Shown here: one piece after another, positions 52,300-61,328 of the stretch
Position numbering within the stretch: the stretch's first letter is position 1
Layout of the letters: the number at the start of each line of letters is the position of its first letter
Source: Roseovarius litoreus
GTDB taxonomy: Bacteria > Pseudomonadota > Alphaproteobacteria > Rhodobacterales > Rhodobacteraceae
Direction: 5' to 3'
DNA: 64,000 nt
Assembly: GCF_900142765.1 (NCBI RefSeq)
Contig: NZ_FRCB01000003.1
Location: 310,001-374,000, forward strand
The notes under the pieces: generated by a model
What the model was told of the DNA's origin: nothing
What the model saw: the letters and a program-made list of their open reading frames with translations, nothing else
Database searches by the model: none
Made by a program: the position numbers and the translations under genes

Positions 52300-52362
52300 G
52301 CGTTTGGGACCAACCCCGCGCCTTTTCCCACGAATTGTGTACATAACTCATATTCGGGGCCG

Positions 52363-52371
52363 TTATCCACA
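52363..52371 (+). other. Consensus DnaA box
   Basis: TTATCCACA is an exact match to the strongest E. coli DnaA box. It stands alone between the ends of the EamA gene and folP, without a box cluster or AT-rich unwinding region, so it is not an origin. A titration site or chance match are both possible. Confidence 0.4.
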
Positions 52372-52389
52372 GCCCGGCGCCGCCTTGCG

Positions 52390-53400
52390 TCAGGGGAGCT
52401 GACCCAAAGTTGCGGCCTGCCAGAGGCGAAGCGCCTCGTTGGTTTCGCGCACGTCATGGACACGCAGGATCTGCGCGCCCTGCGCCACTCCGGCCAGCGC
52501 CACGGCGATCGAGCCGGGCGCGCGGTGGCGCGCCTCGTCCGAGCCGCCGATGGTGCCGATAAACCGCTTGCGCGACGCGCCGAGCAGGATCGGACAGCCC
52601 AGACCGTGAAACAGCGACAGGGTCTGCAGCAGGGTCAGATTGTGCTCGAGCGTCTTGCCGAAGCCGATGCCGGGATCGACGATGATCTGCGCGCGGGGGA
52701 TGCCGAGGGCGGTCAGCGCCTCGATGCGGTCGGAGAGGTAATCGTAGATGTCGAGCGCCACATGATCGTAGCGCGGGTCTTTCTGCATGATCTCGGGCGT
52801 GCCTTGGGCGTGCATGACGCAGACCGGCAGACCGGCTTCGGCGGCGAAGGGGGCGAGATCGGGATCGAAGGTGAAGCCTGCCACATCATTGATGAGATCA
52901 GCGCCTGCGTCACGGGCGGCACGGGCCACGGGGGCTTTACGGGTGTCGATGGAAATGGGCACCGGGTGCCGCGCGCGGATCGCGGCGATCACCGGGGCCG
53001 TGCGGCGGATTTCCTCGTCCAGTGGAATTTCGGTGGCCCCTGGGCGGGTTGATTCGCCGCCCACATCGATGATCACTGCGCCGCCGTCGATCATGCGGTC
53101 CGTATGGGCCAGCGCGTCGGCGGGATCGAAATGCAACCCGCCATCGGAAAAGCTGTCGGGGGTGACGTTGAGGATGCCCATGAGCTGCGGTTTGGACAGG
53201 TCGAGACCGGCGATGGACGCGCGTGGGGCGGTGAGGCGGCTCAGAACGTCGGGCGGCAGATCGCGTGCGGGGATCAGGCGCGCAGGCGCGTCGCGATGCA
53301 GTTCCTCGACCGTGTCGAACCAGAGCCAGCCGCCCGCAAGGGGCAGGGCGTCAGCGGGGCGGACGTGATCGAACCGGGGGATCGGACGATAATAGGGCAT
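52390..53400 (-). CDS. folP: Dihydropteroate synthase
   Basis: A 336-residue enzyme that joins p-aminobenzoate to the pterin in folate synthesis; it is the sulfonamide target. Core motifs are MGILNVTPDSFSDGG, DVGGESTRPGA, DPGIGFGKT and LLGASRKRFIGTIGG. About 70 residues before the core (YYRPIPRFDHVRPADALPLA ...) form an N-terminal extension that seems usual in Rhodobacterales. It lies 42 bases after folB, so folB-folP form an operon. Confidence 0.95.
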   Translation of the reverse strand: MPYYRPIPRFDHVRPADALPLAGGWLWFDTVEELHRDAPARLIPARDLPPDVLSRLTAPRASIAGLDLSKPQLMGILNVTPDSFSDGGLHFDPADALAHTDRMIDGGAVIIDVGGESTRPGATEIPLDEEIRRTAPVIAAIRARHPVPISIDTRKAPVARAARDAGADLINDVAGFTFDPDLAPFAAEAGLPVCVMHAQGTPEIMQKDPRYDHVALDIYDYLSDRIEALTALGIPRAQIIVDPGIGFGKTLEHNLTLLQTLSLFHGLGCPILLGASRKRFIGTIGGSDEARHRAPGSIAVALAGVAQGAQILRVHDVRETNEALRLWQAATLGQLP

Positions 53401-53442
53401 GGGGGCGACCTTGGATCGGGGCAGAGAGGGCTGGCAGGGGCG

Positions 53443-54375
53443 TTATAGACCGCTTTGGGCGATGTCCTGCACCTGCACCGGAACGGGCGCGCCGGTCTTC
53501 GGGGGGGCTTCGCCGATCAGCAGCAGGTCCGACGCCTCCATATGGCCGGAGAACCATGCAGCCAGTGCAACGGGATCATCAGGGCCGCTCGAGGGGCCAT
53601 CGACCGCATCCAGCACGATCTTGGAGGGCGCCCAGACCGAGATTTGCCCGTTCTTCATCGCCCAGTCGAGCTCGGTGCGGGTGTTGACCACAACGCAGCG
53701 ATCATCGCGGCCCGCCAGCACCCAGGCGTTCTGCTCGAGCGCCAGCAGGTCGACGCGACGTTGAGTCATGCGGTGGCCGGTGCGCGGGGCGGAGGTTTCG
53801 GGATGGCCCACGCAGAGGATCACCGGCTCGGCCCGGGCTTCGAGCTGATCGAGCCACCGGGCAAGGTTGGGCGAGCGGATGGCGGGGTTGGTGAGAAATA
53901 CCACATGCGGGTGCGGTTTGATGACCGGGTGATGGCCCACGGGCTTGGTGGCCAGATCGCTGACGGAACGGACGATTTCGACGCCAAGCGCACCGGGGCC
54001 GCGATCGAGCTTCTCGATGCGCACGAAGGTGCGGACGGCCTGAGGCTCCCAGAGGATACGCTCGGCGATGCGCTCCGCGAGCGTTTCGAGCAGGTTGAGC
54101 CGTTCTTCGGCCAGTTCGGCGGCGATCGCCTCGGTTACCTTGTCGTAGCTGAGGATGCGGTCCACGTCGTCATCGAGAGGGTCGGTGATCGGGCGCACCT
54201 CGACCACGACGTTGAAGCAGACGCGCTGTGTGACGCCGCGCTCGGCCTGAAAGGCGCCGATCTCGACCTCGACGATGTGATCGCGCACGGAAATGCGATC
54301 GAGCGGCCCATCGGGGGCGGTGGCATCGGCGCGCGCGGCGGGATGTTCAAAGGCGAGGCGGATCTCGTTGCTCAT
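53443..54375 (-). CDS. folB: Dihydroneopterin aldolase fused to an amino-acid-kinase-like domain
   Basis: The 310-residue protein is more than twice the length of FolB. Residues about 25-140 are the aldolase (RISVRDHIVEVEIGAFQAERG, LSYDKVTEAIAAELAEERLNLLETLAERIA, VRIEKLDRGPGALGVEI). Residues about 155-305 (HVVFLTNPAIRSPNLARWLD ... LLALEQNAWVLA ... WAPSKIVLDAVDGPSSGPDD ... ALAAWFSGHMEASDLLLIGE) resemble the second half of amino-acid kinases such as MfnE, but lack the Gly-rich phosphate loop. FolB cleaves dihydroneopterin to the hydroxymethyl-pterin. The tail's role is unknown. Confidence 0.88.
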   Translation of the reverse strand: MSNEIRLAFEHPAARADATAPDGPLDRISVRDHIVEVEIGAFQAERGVTQRVCFNVVVEVRPITDPLDDDVDRILSYDKVTEAIAAELAEERLNLLETLAERIAERILWEPQAVRTFVRIEKLDRGPGALGVEIVRSVSDLATKPVGHHPVIKPHPHVVFLTNPAIRSPNLARWLDQLEARAEPVILCVGHPETSAPRTGHRMTQRRVDLLALEQNAWVLAGRDDRCVVVNTRTELDWAMKNGQISVWAPSKIVLDAVDGPSSGPDDPVALAAWFSGHMEASDLLLIGEAPPKTGAPVPVQVQDIAQSGL

Positions 54376-54481
54376 GTCGCGTGCTCCGGTGTCAGGCTGG
54401 GGCCAGTCTGCATGTTGGCGGCGCTTTAACACGCAGGGGGGCGGCACAGAAGGGGCCATTTGCGGCAGGGACCTGTGCAAA

Positions 54482-54512
54482 TGAAACAGGCCCCGGAGGA
54501 TATCCGGGGCCT
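54482..54512 (-). terminator. Terminator of ctaD
   Basis: Reading the minus strand, AGGCCCCGGA and TCCGGGGCCT form a perfect 10-bp stem with a 5-base loop, followed by GTTTCATTTG. The stem begins 28 bases past the ctaD stop. The T-run is imperfect. Confidence 0.75.
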
Positions 54513-54540
54513 GATGGGTGTGTGCTGGTCCGATCCGGGA

Positions 54541-56214
54541 TCAGTGTGCGTGCTGCTTGTCCCAGTCTTCCTGCTTGGGCAGCTGCTCGAACGTGTGTTC
54601 GGGCGGCGGCGAGGGCAGGGTCCATTCCAGCGTGTCGGCGTATTCGTTCCACGGGTTCGCCTCGGTGGCGCGGGCGCCACGGAACAGCGAGTAGAGGATC
54701 ACGCCGAAGAAGAACACGAAGGACGCGAAGGACAGGAACGCACCGATCGACGACCAGTAGTTCCAGAGAGCGAAGGCTTCGGGGTAGTCGATGTAGCGGC
54801 GGGGCATCCCCTGACGGCCCAGGAAGTGCTGGGGGAAGAATGTCAGGTTGGCGCCGATGAACATCGCCCAGAAGTGCAGCTTGCCGGCCCATTCGGGATA
54901 CATGCGGCCCGTCATCTTGGGGAAGTAGAAGTAGATCCCCGCGAAGATGGCGAACACGGCCCCGAGGCTCATCACGTAGTGGAAATGCGCCACGACGTAG
55001 TAGGTGTCGTGATAGGCGCGGTCCACGCCGGCCTGGCTGAGGACGATGCCCGTCACGCCGCCGACGGTGAAGAGGAACAGGAAGCCGAAGGCCCACAGCA
55101 TCGGTGTCTTGAATTCGACCGAGCCGCCCCACATGGTGGCGATCCAGCTGAACACCTTCACGCCGGTGGGTACCGCGATGACCATGGTGGCCAGCATGAA
55201 GTAGGATTGCTGCGTCACGCTCATGCCGACGGTGTACATGTGGTGCGCCCACACGACGAAGCCCAGCACACCGATCGCGATGATCGCCCAGACCATCGGC
55301 AGATAGCCGAAGATCGGCTTGCGGCTGAAGGTGGCGATCACGTGGCTGATGATGCCGAAGCCCGGCAGGATGATGATATAGACTTCCGGGTGGCCAAAGA
55401 ACCACAGGATGTGCTGATAGAGCACCGGATCGCCGCCACCGGCAGGATCGAAGAAGGTGGTCCCGAAGTTACGGTCGGTCAGCAGCATCGTGATGGCGCC
55501 AGCCAGAACCGGCAGGGCCAGAAGGATGAGCCACGACGTCACGAAGATCGACCAGGCGAACAGCGGCACCTTGAAGAGCGTCATGCCCGGGGCACGCATG
55601 TTCAGGAAGGTGGTGATCATGTTGATCGCGCCGAGGATCGAGCTGGCGCCCGACACGTGCACGGCGAAGATCGCAAGGTCCATCGAGATGCCGGTCTCGC
55701 GCGTCGAGAGCGGCGGATAGAGCACCCAGCCCACGCCCGAGCCGAGTTGACCGTTGCCGCCAGGCGCAAGCAGCGAGGCCACCCCGAGCGATGTCCCGGC
55801 GACGAACAGCCAGAAGCTGAGGTTGTTCATCCGCGGGAACGCCATGTCCGGCGCACCGATCTGAAGAGGCATGAAGTAGTTGCCGAAGCCGCCGAACAGG
55901 GCGGGGATCACGACGAAGAACATCATAAGCACACCGTGATAGGTGATCATGACGTTCCACAGATGACCGTTGGGTGTGCATTCGCCCGCGGCCGCGGCCG
56001 TGAAGCGAGCGCCTTCGAGGCACATGTACTGTACCCCCGGCTCCATGAGTTCCATCCGCATGTATACGGTGAATAGAACCGAGATCAGGCCGACGATCGC
56101 CGAGGTGATCAGGTAAAGGATACCGATATCCTTGTGGTTCGTGGACATGAACCACCGGGTGAAGAACCCGCGCTGATCCTCATGCTCGTGGCCGTGAATG
56201 GCTGCGTCTGCCAT
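54541..56214 (-). CDS. ctaD: Cytochrome c oxidase subunit I (aa3 type)
   Basis: A 557-residue integral membrane subunit carrying haem a and the haem a3-CuB centre. Hallmarks are [15 protein letters not shown], haem-ligand His in [31 protein letters not shown] with the cross-linked His-Tyr pair, the CuB His pair in WAHHMYTVG, and haem ligands in [12 protein letters not shown]. The D-channel Asp and K-channel Lys regions look intact. The start [13 protein letters not shown] is used. As in other Rhodobacteraceae the gene stands apart from ctaC-ctaB-ctaE. An FNR-type box lies upstream. Confidence 0.97.
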   Translation of the reverse strand: MADAAIHGHEHEDQRGFFTRWFMSTNHKDIGILYLITSAIVGLISVLFTVYMRMELMEPGVQYMCLEGARFTAAAAGECTPNGHLWNVMITYHGVLMMFFVVIPALFGGFGNYFMPLQIGAPDMAFPRMNNLSFWLFVAGTSLGVASLLAPGGNGQLGSGVGWVLYPPLSTRETGISMDLAIFAVHVSGASSILGAINMITTFLNMRAPGMTLFKVPLFAWSIFVTSWLILLALPVLAGAITMLLTDRNFGTTFFDPAGGGDPVLYQHILWFFGHPEVYIIILPGFGIISHVIATFSRKPIFGYLPMVWAIIAIGVLGFVVWAHHMYTVGMSVTQQSYFMLATMVIAVPTGVKVFSWIATMWGGSVEFKTPMLWAFGFLFLFTVGGVTGIVLSQAGVDRAYHDTYYVVAHFHYVMSLGAVFAIFAGIYFYFPKMTGRMYPEWAGKLHFWAMFIGANLTFFPQHFLGRQGMPRRYIDYPEAFALWNYWSSIGAFLSFASFVFFFGVILYSLFRGARATEANPWNEYADTLEWTLPSPPPEHTFEQLPKQEDWDKQHAH

Positions 56215-56321
56215 TTTATGCCTCCTGCTAGGTAATTTCATGGACACACGATTCCCGTCACCGCATGTCCGCTATCCATTCAGGTTTTAGAATGCCGATG
56301 CATGCAGGGCAATGCGTGAAG

Positions 56322-56335
56322 TTGACCTAAATCAA
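56322..56335. promoter_or_regulatory. FNR/FnrL-type box upstream of ctaD
   Basis: TTGACCTAAATCAA (minus strand TTGATTTAGGTCAA) matches TTGA[T/C]-N4-ATCAA. It lies about 108 bases before the ctaD start in a spacer that serves only ctaD, because lipB on the other side ends here. Oxygen-dependent control of the aa3 oxidase would fit. Confidence 0.6.
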
Positions 56336-56470
56336 ATAATTTTGTCGCACCCCCTTGCGGTGGGCCTTGGGCGTTCCGTTGACGTGGAGGAAGCGCAAGG
56401 GCTTGAAAAGCCTACATATCAGCCGTGGCTTTCCGTCCTGCGGCGGTGGGCACCGGGCGGGTGCGGCATG

Positions 56471-57145
56471 TCAGCCCGCCATGCTGGATCGGGTCAGTGG
56501 CGGGAAGCTGTCCTCGAAGGTGCGTTTCAGTGCGACGTCCAGATCGGTCATGCTGACCGGCAGACCGAGATCGACGAGGCTTGTCACGCCATGCTCGGTA
56601 ATGCCGCAAGGCACGATGCCGGAAAAATGCTCGAGATCGGGTTCCACGTTGATCGAGATGCCGTGAAAGCTGATCCATTTGCGCAGACGGATGCCGATGG
56701 CGGCGATCTTGTCCTCGGGCTTGTGGCCCGTGGCGGTGAGCGGCTTGTCGTCGCGCACGACCCAGACGCCGACCCGGCCCTCGCGGATCTCACCGCGGAT
56801 GTTGAACTGGTCCAGCGTGTCGATCACCCAGGTTTCGAGCTGCTTGACGAAGGCGCGCACATCGCGCCCGCGCCGTCCCACATCCAGCATCACATAGACC
56901 ACCCGCTGGCCCGGCCCGTGATAGGTGTATTGCCCGCCGCGTTTGGAGGGATGCACCGGAAAGCGGTGCGGATCGCGCAGATCGGCAGGATTGGCCGAGG
57001 TTCCGGCGGTGTAAAGGGGAGGGTGTTCGAGCAGCCAGACCGCCTCGCCTGCGCGGCCCTCCGCGATGGCGTCGGCGCGCGCCTCCATCTCGCGGATGGC
57101 GGTGTCATAGTCGGTCAGACCGGCGGATGTGATCCATTCAACCAT
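56471..57145 (-). CDS. lipB: Lipoyl(octanoyl) transferase LipB
   Basis: A 224-residue enzyme that transfers octanoyl from ACP to lipoyl domains of 2-oxoacid dehydrogenases. [12 protein letters not shown] is the family signature, [17 protein letters not shown] holds the conserved Lys region, and the nucleophile is in [14 protein letters not shown]. Its start overlaps the end of the LytTR gene by 8 bases. Confidence 0.95.
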   Translation of the reverse strand: MVEWITSAGLTDYDTAIREMEARADAIAEGRAGEAVWLLEHPPLYTAGTSANPADLRDPHRFPVHPSKRGGQYTYHGPGQRVVYVMLDVGRRGRDVRAFVKQLETWVIDTLDQFNIRGEIREGRVGVWVVRDDKPLTATGHKPEDKIAAIGIRLRKWISFHGISINVEPDLEHFSGIVPCGITEHGVTSLVDLGLPVSMTDLDVALKRTFEDSFPPLTRSSMAG

Positions 57146-57932
57146 GTGATGCGCGTGGCAGAAGCCCCGCCTCCTTGAGGATGGGAACGTAGCGGCGGCT
57201 GACGGGCAGCTCGGTGCCGTCCGTCAGGCGGATCACCGCCTTGTCGCCGTTGCGACGGGTGGCGGCGATGGCGGGTCTTGCGACCCAGTGCGAGCGATGG
57301 ACCTGCAATCCGGGGATATCCCCCGTTTCGCGGATCGCGTCCGACAGACGCATGAGGCAGAGCGCGTCGCCACGATCCGTGTGGACGCGCACGTAATGAT
57401 CCTCGGCCGAGAGCGCCAGCAGGGCGCCGCGCCGTTCGACGGGCAGACGATCGAGGATCGTGGGGCCGGTGGTCTGTGGTGTGATGGACGGCGCGGGTGC
57501 AGCCGGCGGATCGTGCCGGGTCCGCAGCAGGTCGAACATGATCGAGACGATCACGGCGATGCCGAACACGGTGGCGGGCAAAGAGATGCTGTCGGGCCGC
57601 TGGCCGAGCGCGGCCCAGTTGATGAGCATCACCGTCGCGGTCACGCCGAGACCCGTCAGCACGCCGGTCAGAGCGATCCGCATGACCAGCGGCTTGTCCG
57701 CAGGCCATGCGGCGCCGAGCCGGATCGCGACGAAGCATCCCACGGCATAAGTGCTGGTGGTGATCGACATCCAGAAGGCAAGGCGCGGGACGGGGCGCAG
57801 GCTGCTGTCGGTGCCGAACGGCCCCATCAGGGTCAGCACGATGGCGACACCTGCCATGAGGGCGAGCGCGATGGGCTGGCGCAGGTGGTGCCACCATTCG
57901 CGAAGCGTGGAATGCGAGGCGACGTCAGTCAC
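57138..57932 (-). CDS. Membrane-bound LytTR transcriptional regulator
   Basis: A 264-residue protein with about four N-terminal membrane helices ([73 protein letters not shown]), a Pro-rich linker, and a C-terminal LytTR DNA-binding domain ([22 protein letters not shown] ... [13 protein letters not shown]). It would sense a membrane or external signal directly, without a separate kinase. The GTG start at 57932 has AAAGGA 6 bases upstream. Targets are unknown. Confidence 0.88.
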   Translation of the reverse strand: MTDVASHSTLREWWHHLRQPIALALMAGVAIVLTLMGPFGTDSSLRPVPRLAFWMSITTSTYAVGCFVAIRLGAAWPADKPLVMRIALTGVLTGLGVTATVMLINWAALGQRPDSISLPATVFGIAVIVSIMFDLLRTRHDPPAAPAPSITPQTTGPTILDRLPVERRGALLALSAEDHYVRVHTDRGDALCLMRLSDAIRETGDIPGLQVHRSHWVARPAIAATRRNGDKAVIRLTDGTELPVSRRYVPILKEAGLLPRASHG

Positions 57933-58033
57933 GTATGTCCTTTCGTGTGTCACGCATCCGCCGTTGAGCGCCGTTACAGCGCGACCCAATGGTTAGGACA
58001 TCCCGTTGCAACTGCCAAGACCGGAGACGCCAG

Positions 58034-58531
58034 ATGACCCTTGCCGCATTCACGCAAGCCTTGCTTGTCATACAACTTCATACGATCGCCGCACTGGTGG
58101 CGGTGATCACGGGGCCGGTGGCGCTGTATCGCGCACGGCGCGACAGGTGGCACAAGCGGGTGGGCTATGTCTGGGTGGGGATGATGGTGATCACGGCCGC
58201 GTCGGGGTTTTTCATCTGGACGATCGGTCTTATCGGCCCGTTCAGTCCGATTCACCTTCTGTCGGTGCTGACGCTGTGGACGCTGTGGGTCGGTACACGG
58301 GCCGCGATCCGCAAGGATATCGCCGCCCATCAGGCGGCATTCCGGAGCCTTTACTGGTACGGGGTGATCCTTGCGGGGCTGTTCACCTTTCTGCCTGGGC
58401 GCACGTTGAACGAGGTGTTTTTCGCCGCGGACCCGTCCCTTGGTTGGGGAGTGATCGCTGTGGGCGTGACGGCTGTTCTGGGGCGTGCGCTGCGCGGGAG
58501 GGGGATGCGCGGCAAGGTGAGAGGACGGTGA
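58034..58531 (+). CDS. DUF2306 membrane protein
   Basis: A 165-residue protein with four hydrophobic segments. HTIAALVAVITGPVALYRARRDRWHKRVGYVWVG and AAHQAAFRSLYWYGVILAGLFTFLPGR are typical of DUF2306, a small membrane family of unknown role with conserved His residues that recall a haem- or metal-binding fold. It is divergent from the LytTR gene by about 100 bases, which makes it a candidate target. Confidence 0.8.
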   Translation: MTLAAFTQALLVIQLHTIAALVAVITGPVALYRARRDRWHKRVGYVWVGMMVITAASGFFIWTIGLIGPFSPIHLLSVLTLWTLWVGTRAAIRKDIAAHQAAFRSLYWYGVILAGLFTFLPGRTLNEVFFAADPSLGWGVIAVGVTAVLGRALRGRGMRGKVRGR

Positions 58532-58542
58532 TAAATTTGTAC

Positions 58543-58571
58543 TTGTGATGGGCTGGGCCTTGGGCTAGAGA
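58543..58571 (+). promoter_or_regulatory. Promoter of tRNA-Leu
   Basis: TTGTGA (58543-58548) and TAGAGA (58566-58571) are separated by exactly 17 bases and lie 30 bases before the tRNA 5' end. The -10 form TAGAGA is common for stable RNA promoters in this group. Confidence 0.5.
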
Positions 58572-58600
58572 GCGCGCACCTACCAGATCACGGATCATGT

Positions 58601-58687
58601 GCGGTCGTGGCGGAATTGGTAGACGCGCAGCGTTGAGGTCGCTGTGGGGTAACACCCGTGGAAGTTCGAGTCTTCTCGACCGCACCA
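58601..58687 (+). tRNA. tRNA-Leu (anticodon GAG)
   Basis: The 87-nt cloverleaf has acceptor arms GCGGTCG and CGACCGC with A as discriminator and an encoded CCA end (58685-58687). The D-arm contains GGAATTGGTAGAC, and the anticodon stem-loop CAGCG-TTGAGGT-CGCTG places GAG at 58635-58637. A long variable arm (TGGGGTAACACCCGT) is typical of class II leucine tRNAs. The T-arm holds GTTCGAG. It reads CUC/CUU codons. Confidence 0.97.
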
Positions 58688-58988
58688 ATCACCCATCAAA
58701 TCAAGGGCTTGATCCCGCATCGGCGATGCAGGCCCGGCCCATGCCGGGGACGGACGGGACTGAGGGTGCTTCCGAAGCAAGACACGCCCGGAGCAATCTG
58801 GCGTTGGGTGGCGGACTACGGGGTGGCGCAGGCTGCCCTGAGAAGCCCCCCGGCTGAGGATCGTTGGCCGGGGATACCAAAATTTGCACCGTGGCTCTTA
58901 AAATGCCCGCGAGGTCGTTCCAGATATCAGCCTTACACAAAAAACGGCCGATAACCCAGTTTTGCGGAACAGCCGGAAAATGAACGTT
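58688..58988. other. Spacer after tRNA-Leu, no gene recognised
   Basis: About 300 bases between the tRNA and the cytochrome c stop contain no convincing frame. CCCCGGC (58848-58854) and GCCGGGG (58867-58873) can form a hairpin, but no T-run follows. The part after 58880 is noticeably more AT-rich than the sequence before the tRNA. No repeat of the tRNA 3' end was found in the window. Confidence 0.4.
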
Positions 58989-59411
58989 TTACTGTTTCTG
59001 CAGACTTGAAATGTACTCGATCAGCGCAAGGATCCGGGCCTGCGAAAAAGCCTCGGCATCTGATGGCGAGAAATCCGGATCGCTGGATGCTCTTGCACGC
59101 AGGCGACTTCCCCAAATCGGCATATCGCGGGTTCCATGTGCGCTTGCAGTCTCACTTCCATCGATTGTCGCGAATACGGCGGCAACCGGAAACACCCCAC
59201 CATTGTTTTCTTGCAGCATGGTCAGGTCCGGCACAACGGCCCCCGATAGAAAGTCGGTCACAGGACCATCGCCTTTGCCTGACATGCCGTGACAGGCGGC
59301 GCAGCTGTTCTGATATTCGAACTCACCAAGCGTCATGTCTTGAGCATGGGCAATACCGGCGCTCGATAGAGCAGCCAAAAACATCGAAGCAATGAATTTA
59401 TTGGAAAACAT
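58989..59411 (-). CDS. Periplasmic mono-haem cytochrome c
   Basis: A 140-residue protein with a signal peptide (IASMFLAALSSAGIAHAQ) and one haem site, NSCAACHG, at about residue 37. The sixth ligand is probably the Met in TRDMPIWG. The region NGGVFPVAAVFATIDG is common in class I cytochromes of thiosulphate or alcohol oxidation systems. No partner enzyme lies nearby. The ATG at 59411 follows GGGAGGATGAC. Composition is less GC-rich than the core genes. Confidence 0.88.
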   Translation of the reverse strand: MFSNKFIASMFLAALSSAGIAHAQDMTLGEFEYQNSCAACHGMSGKGDGPVTDFLSGAVVPDLTMLQENNGGVFPVAAVFATIDGSETASAHGTRDMPIWGSRLRARASSDPDFSPSDAEAFSQARILALIEYISSLQKQ

Positions 59412-59761
59412 GTCATCCTCCCTTTGAGCGATTGCAGGGAAAACGTGTAGGCCGACGCGTATTTTTTGCATTGCCTATGGTCAATGAGCCGCCGGAAAGA
59501 AACGGGGCGTGTCAAACCAAAGTCGTTTGACGCCGGTGGAGGGTCTTTGTCCGAACAAGGGTCGCGTGAGAAACGAACATCGGGCATTATGACGGCGCTT
59601 GGCATCCTTTATGCGCGCGTGCCGCGACAAGAGAAGGCTTTGTGTGGTCGTCCTGCGCGCAAGGGATTTTCTTGTGTCGCGATAATGGGTGAGGATCTAT
59701 CATGTTTCACACAGGCGGCGGGCTTTTTCGCACGCCTGCGTCAACCGGCCGAGGTGGAGCC
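59412..59761. other. 350-base spacer between cytochrome c and the LprI-like gene
   Basis: The region should hold both divergent promoters. Short frames are present but none has a ribosome site together with a recognisable product. No known operator motif was seen, and FNR-type boxes were looked for and not found. Confidence 0.3.
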
Positions 59762-60148
59762 ATGAAACGTCTTTTGGCAGCAATGCTCTGCGCATTTTGT
59801 GTGCCGAGTGCGGTATTTTCAGACCCGGCAACGGAGTGTGGTGGCAGCAGCCAGGTCGAGATCGGAGCCTGCGTCGCTGAAACGTTGGAGCGTGTCGATC
59901 TGACGGTGGACATCTACCTCGGCTTCGCAATGCGCGCGGCTGAGGCGCTGGACGAGATCACCGGTCGAAGCAGTGCCGTTCCGGCTCTGGACGCCGGGCA
60001 AGCCGCGTGGTCGGCTTATCGGGATGCGCATTGCGACTATGTCGGAGCAACCTTCGGCGGCGGTTCCGGAACCGCCATTGGGGTGGACTCGTGCAAGATC
60101 AAGCTGGGCCGGGACAGGGCGGAAGACTTGATGCGATACGCGCAATGA
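59762..60148 (+). CDS. LprI-like (DUF1311) secreted protein
   Basis: A 128-residue protein with a signal peptide (LLAAMLCAFCVPSAVFSDP) and a small helical domain. The landmarks are an early Cys pair (ATECGGSSQVEIGACVAE), QAAWSAYRDAHCDYVG, GGSGTAIGVDSC and a final helix, the usual four-Cys pattern of the DUF1311/LprI lysozyme-inhibitor group. A role in protecting the cell wall from lysozyme is possible but not shown. GGTGGAG precedes the ATG. Confidence 0.8.
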   Translation: MKRLLAAMLCAFCVPSAVFSDPATECGGSSQVEIGACVAETLERVDLTVDIYLGFAMRAAEALDEITGRSSAVPALDAGQAAWSAYRDAHCDYVGATFGGGSGTAIGVDSCKIKLGRDRAEDLMRYAQ

Positions 60149-60592
60149 GACCAGCAGGACGCGCCTGACATCCATTTTAGCGGGTGCGGCCGGTCTTTAT
60201 GTGGTGCACTTGACCTTGGCCCGCGCCGACCGATCGGTCACCCGAGGCACGTTCCGGCGCAGTTTCGCCCGGGCGCAACCCGCGCGGCGCATCGGTTCAA
60301 GGATCGGGAGGAGTTGGCTGGGGTGGGCAGTGCTAAGCTATCAAGTCTGCAGGGAACTTCCCTGATAACAGTGAATGTGATGGAACGAACAGGGACGCGA
60401 TACTGTACCTGATCTATGCGGCATGATGTTCCAGCTGCTCGAAATTGCTAGAGCCGACGTTCCGGCGAAGTGCACCGGACGGCAGCAAGGAGCGCTTTGC
60501 AGACATTGATTAAATAGTGACGCAGCGAAAATGCTCGACCTTGGCCAAATAGGAGGCCATCTTGCTATCAATGGAGTGCTTGGAGTTCGAAA
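60149..60592. other. 444-base spacer with two perfect palindromes, origin unclear
   Basis: GACCGATCGGTC (60228-60239) and CAGGGAACTTCCCTG (60350-60364) are perfect palindromes. The segment 60350-60570 has a coding-like look in several broken frames (stops in all long frames), which suggests a decayed gene or element end, but no family is identifiable. A plain spacer cannot be excluded. Confidence 0.35.
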
Positions 60593-61141
60593 ATGACCAA
60601 GACACGCAAGACCGTCGTCGTGCGGGAGTTGATCGAAACAGATTCATTCGGTGAGCCTTGCGAACCCGTTTCGCGCGTCGCCATCGCTGCGGTATTCAGT
60701 AACCCTCTGAGCGGGCGTTTCGAGCAGGACCTTTCCCCGCTTTTCGAGATCGGGGCGGAACTGGGGCAGCGTCTCGCCAAGCAGGCCGTCGCGTTGCTGG
60801 GCAACGTTCCGGTTTCTTACGGAAAGGCTGCAATTGTCGGGACGTCCGGGGATATGGAACACGGCGGCGCGGTGATACATCCCCGTCTGGGCGCGCCAAT
60901 GCGTGCAGCCTCTGGGGGCGGCGAAGCCGTCATTCCGTCCAACGTGAAGGTTGGGGCCGCCGGGGCGTCGATCGATCTACCGCTTGGACACAAGGACAAC
61001 CCTTGGTCCTTCGATCATTTCGATACTATGACGCTTTGCATTCCCGACGGTCCCGCACCCCACGAGATCGTAATGTTTCTCGCCTATTCGGATCGCGGGC
61101 GCCCGCTTCCGAGATGCGGCAAGGGACCGATGTCTACTTAG
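60593..61141 (+). CDS. PF06684 'amino acid synthesis' family protein
   Basis: A 182-residue protein reading RKTVVVRELIETDSFGEPCE, SRVAIAAVFSNPLSGRFEQD, YGKAAIVGTSGDMEHGGAVI and DNPWSFDHFDTMTLCIPDGP, all close to my recollection of PF06684 (DUF1185) proteins such as Bordetella BB2672. The fold is known from structural genomics, but the activity is not; these genes often sit with catabolic or transport genes. Here it is isolated between long spacers. Composition is lower in GC than the core genome. Confidence 0.8.
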   Translation: MTKTRKTVVVRELIETDSFGEPCEPVSRVAIAAVFSNPLSGRFEQDLSPLFEIGAELGQRLAKQAVALLGNVPVSYGKAAIVGTSGDMEHGGAVIHPRLGAPMRAASGGGEAVIPSNVKVGAAGASIDLPLGHKDNPWSFDHFDTMTLCIPDGPAPHEIVMFLAYSDRGRPLPRCGKGPMST

Positions 61142-61328
61142 GCAGGTCAACGTCCACTTCGTTCCGCAATTCGGAAATTCGGCAAATTCGGAACGAATGA
61201 CCATGTCGACCAATTTTCGCTCGCAGTGAGGATCTGTGCAAAAATGCTCAATTTATGCGCTCAGGAAGGAGTTGCTGCGCGGATAAGAACATTTATCCTG
61301 CCTGTTAAGCCAAAAATGGAGAGCAAGC

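Noticed and set aside
52363..52371. Replication origin near the DnaA box
   Set aside because: A single box without clustered sites, AT-rich unwinding zone or dnaA/hemE-type neighbours does not make an origin.
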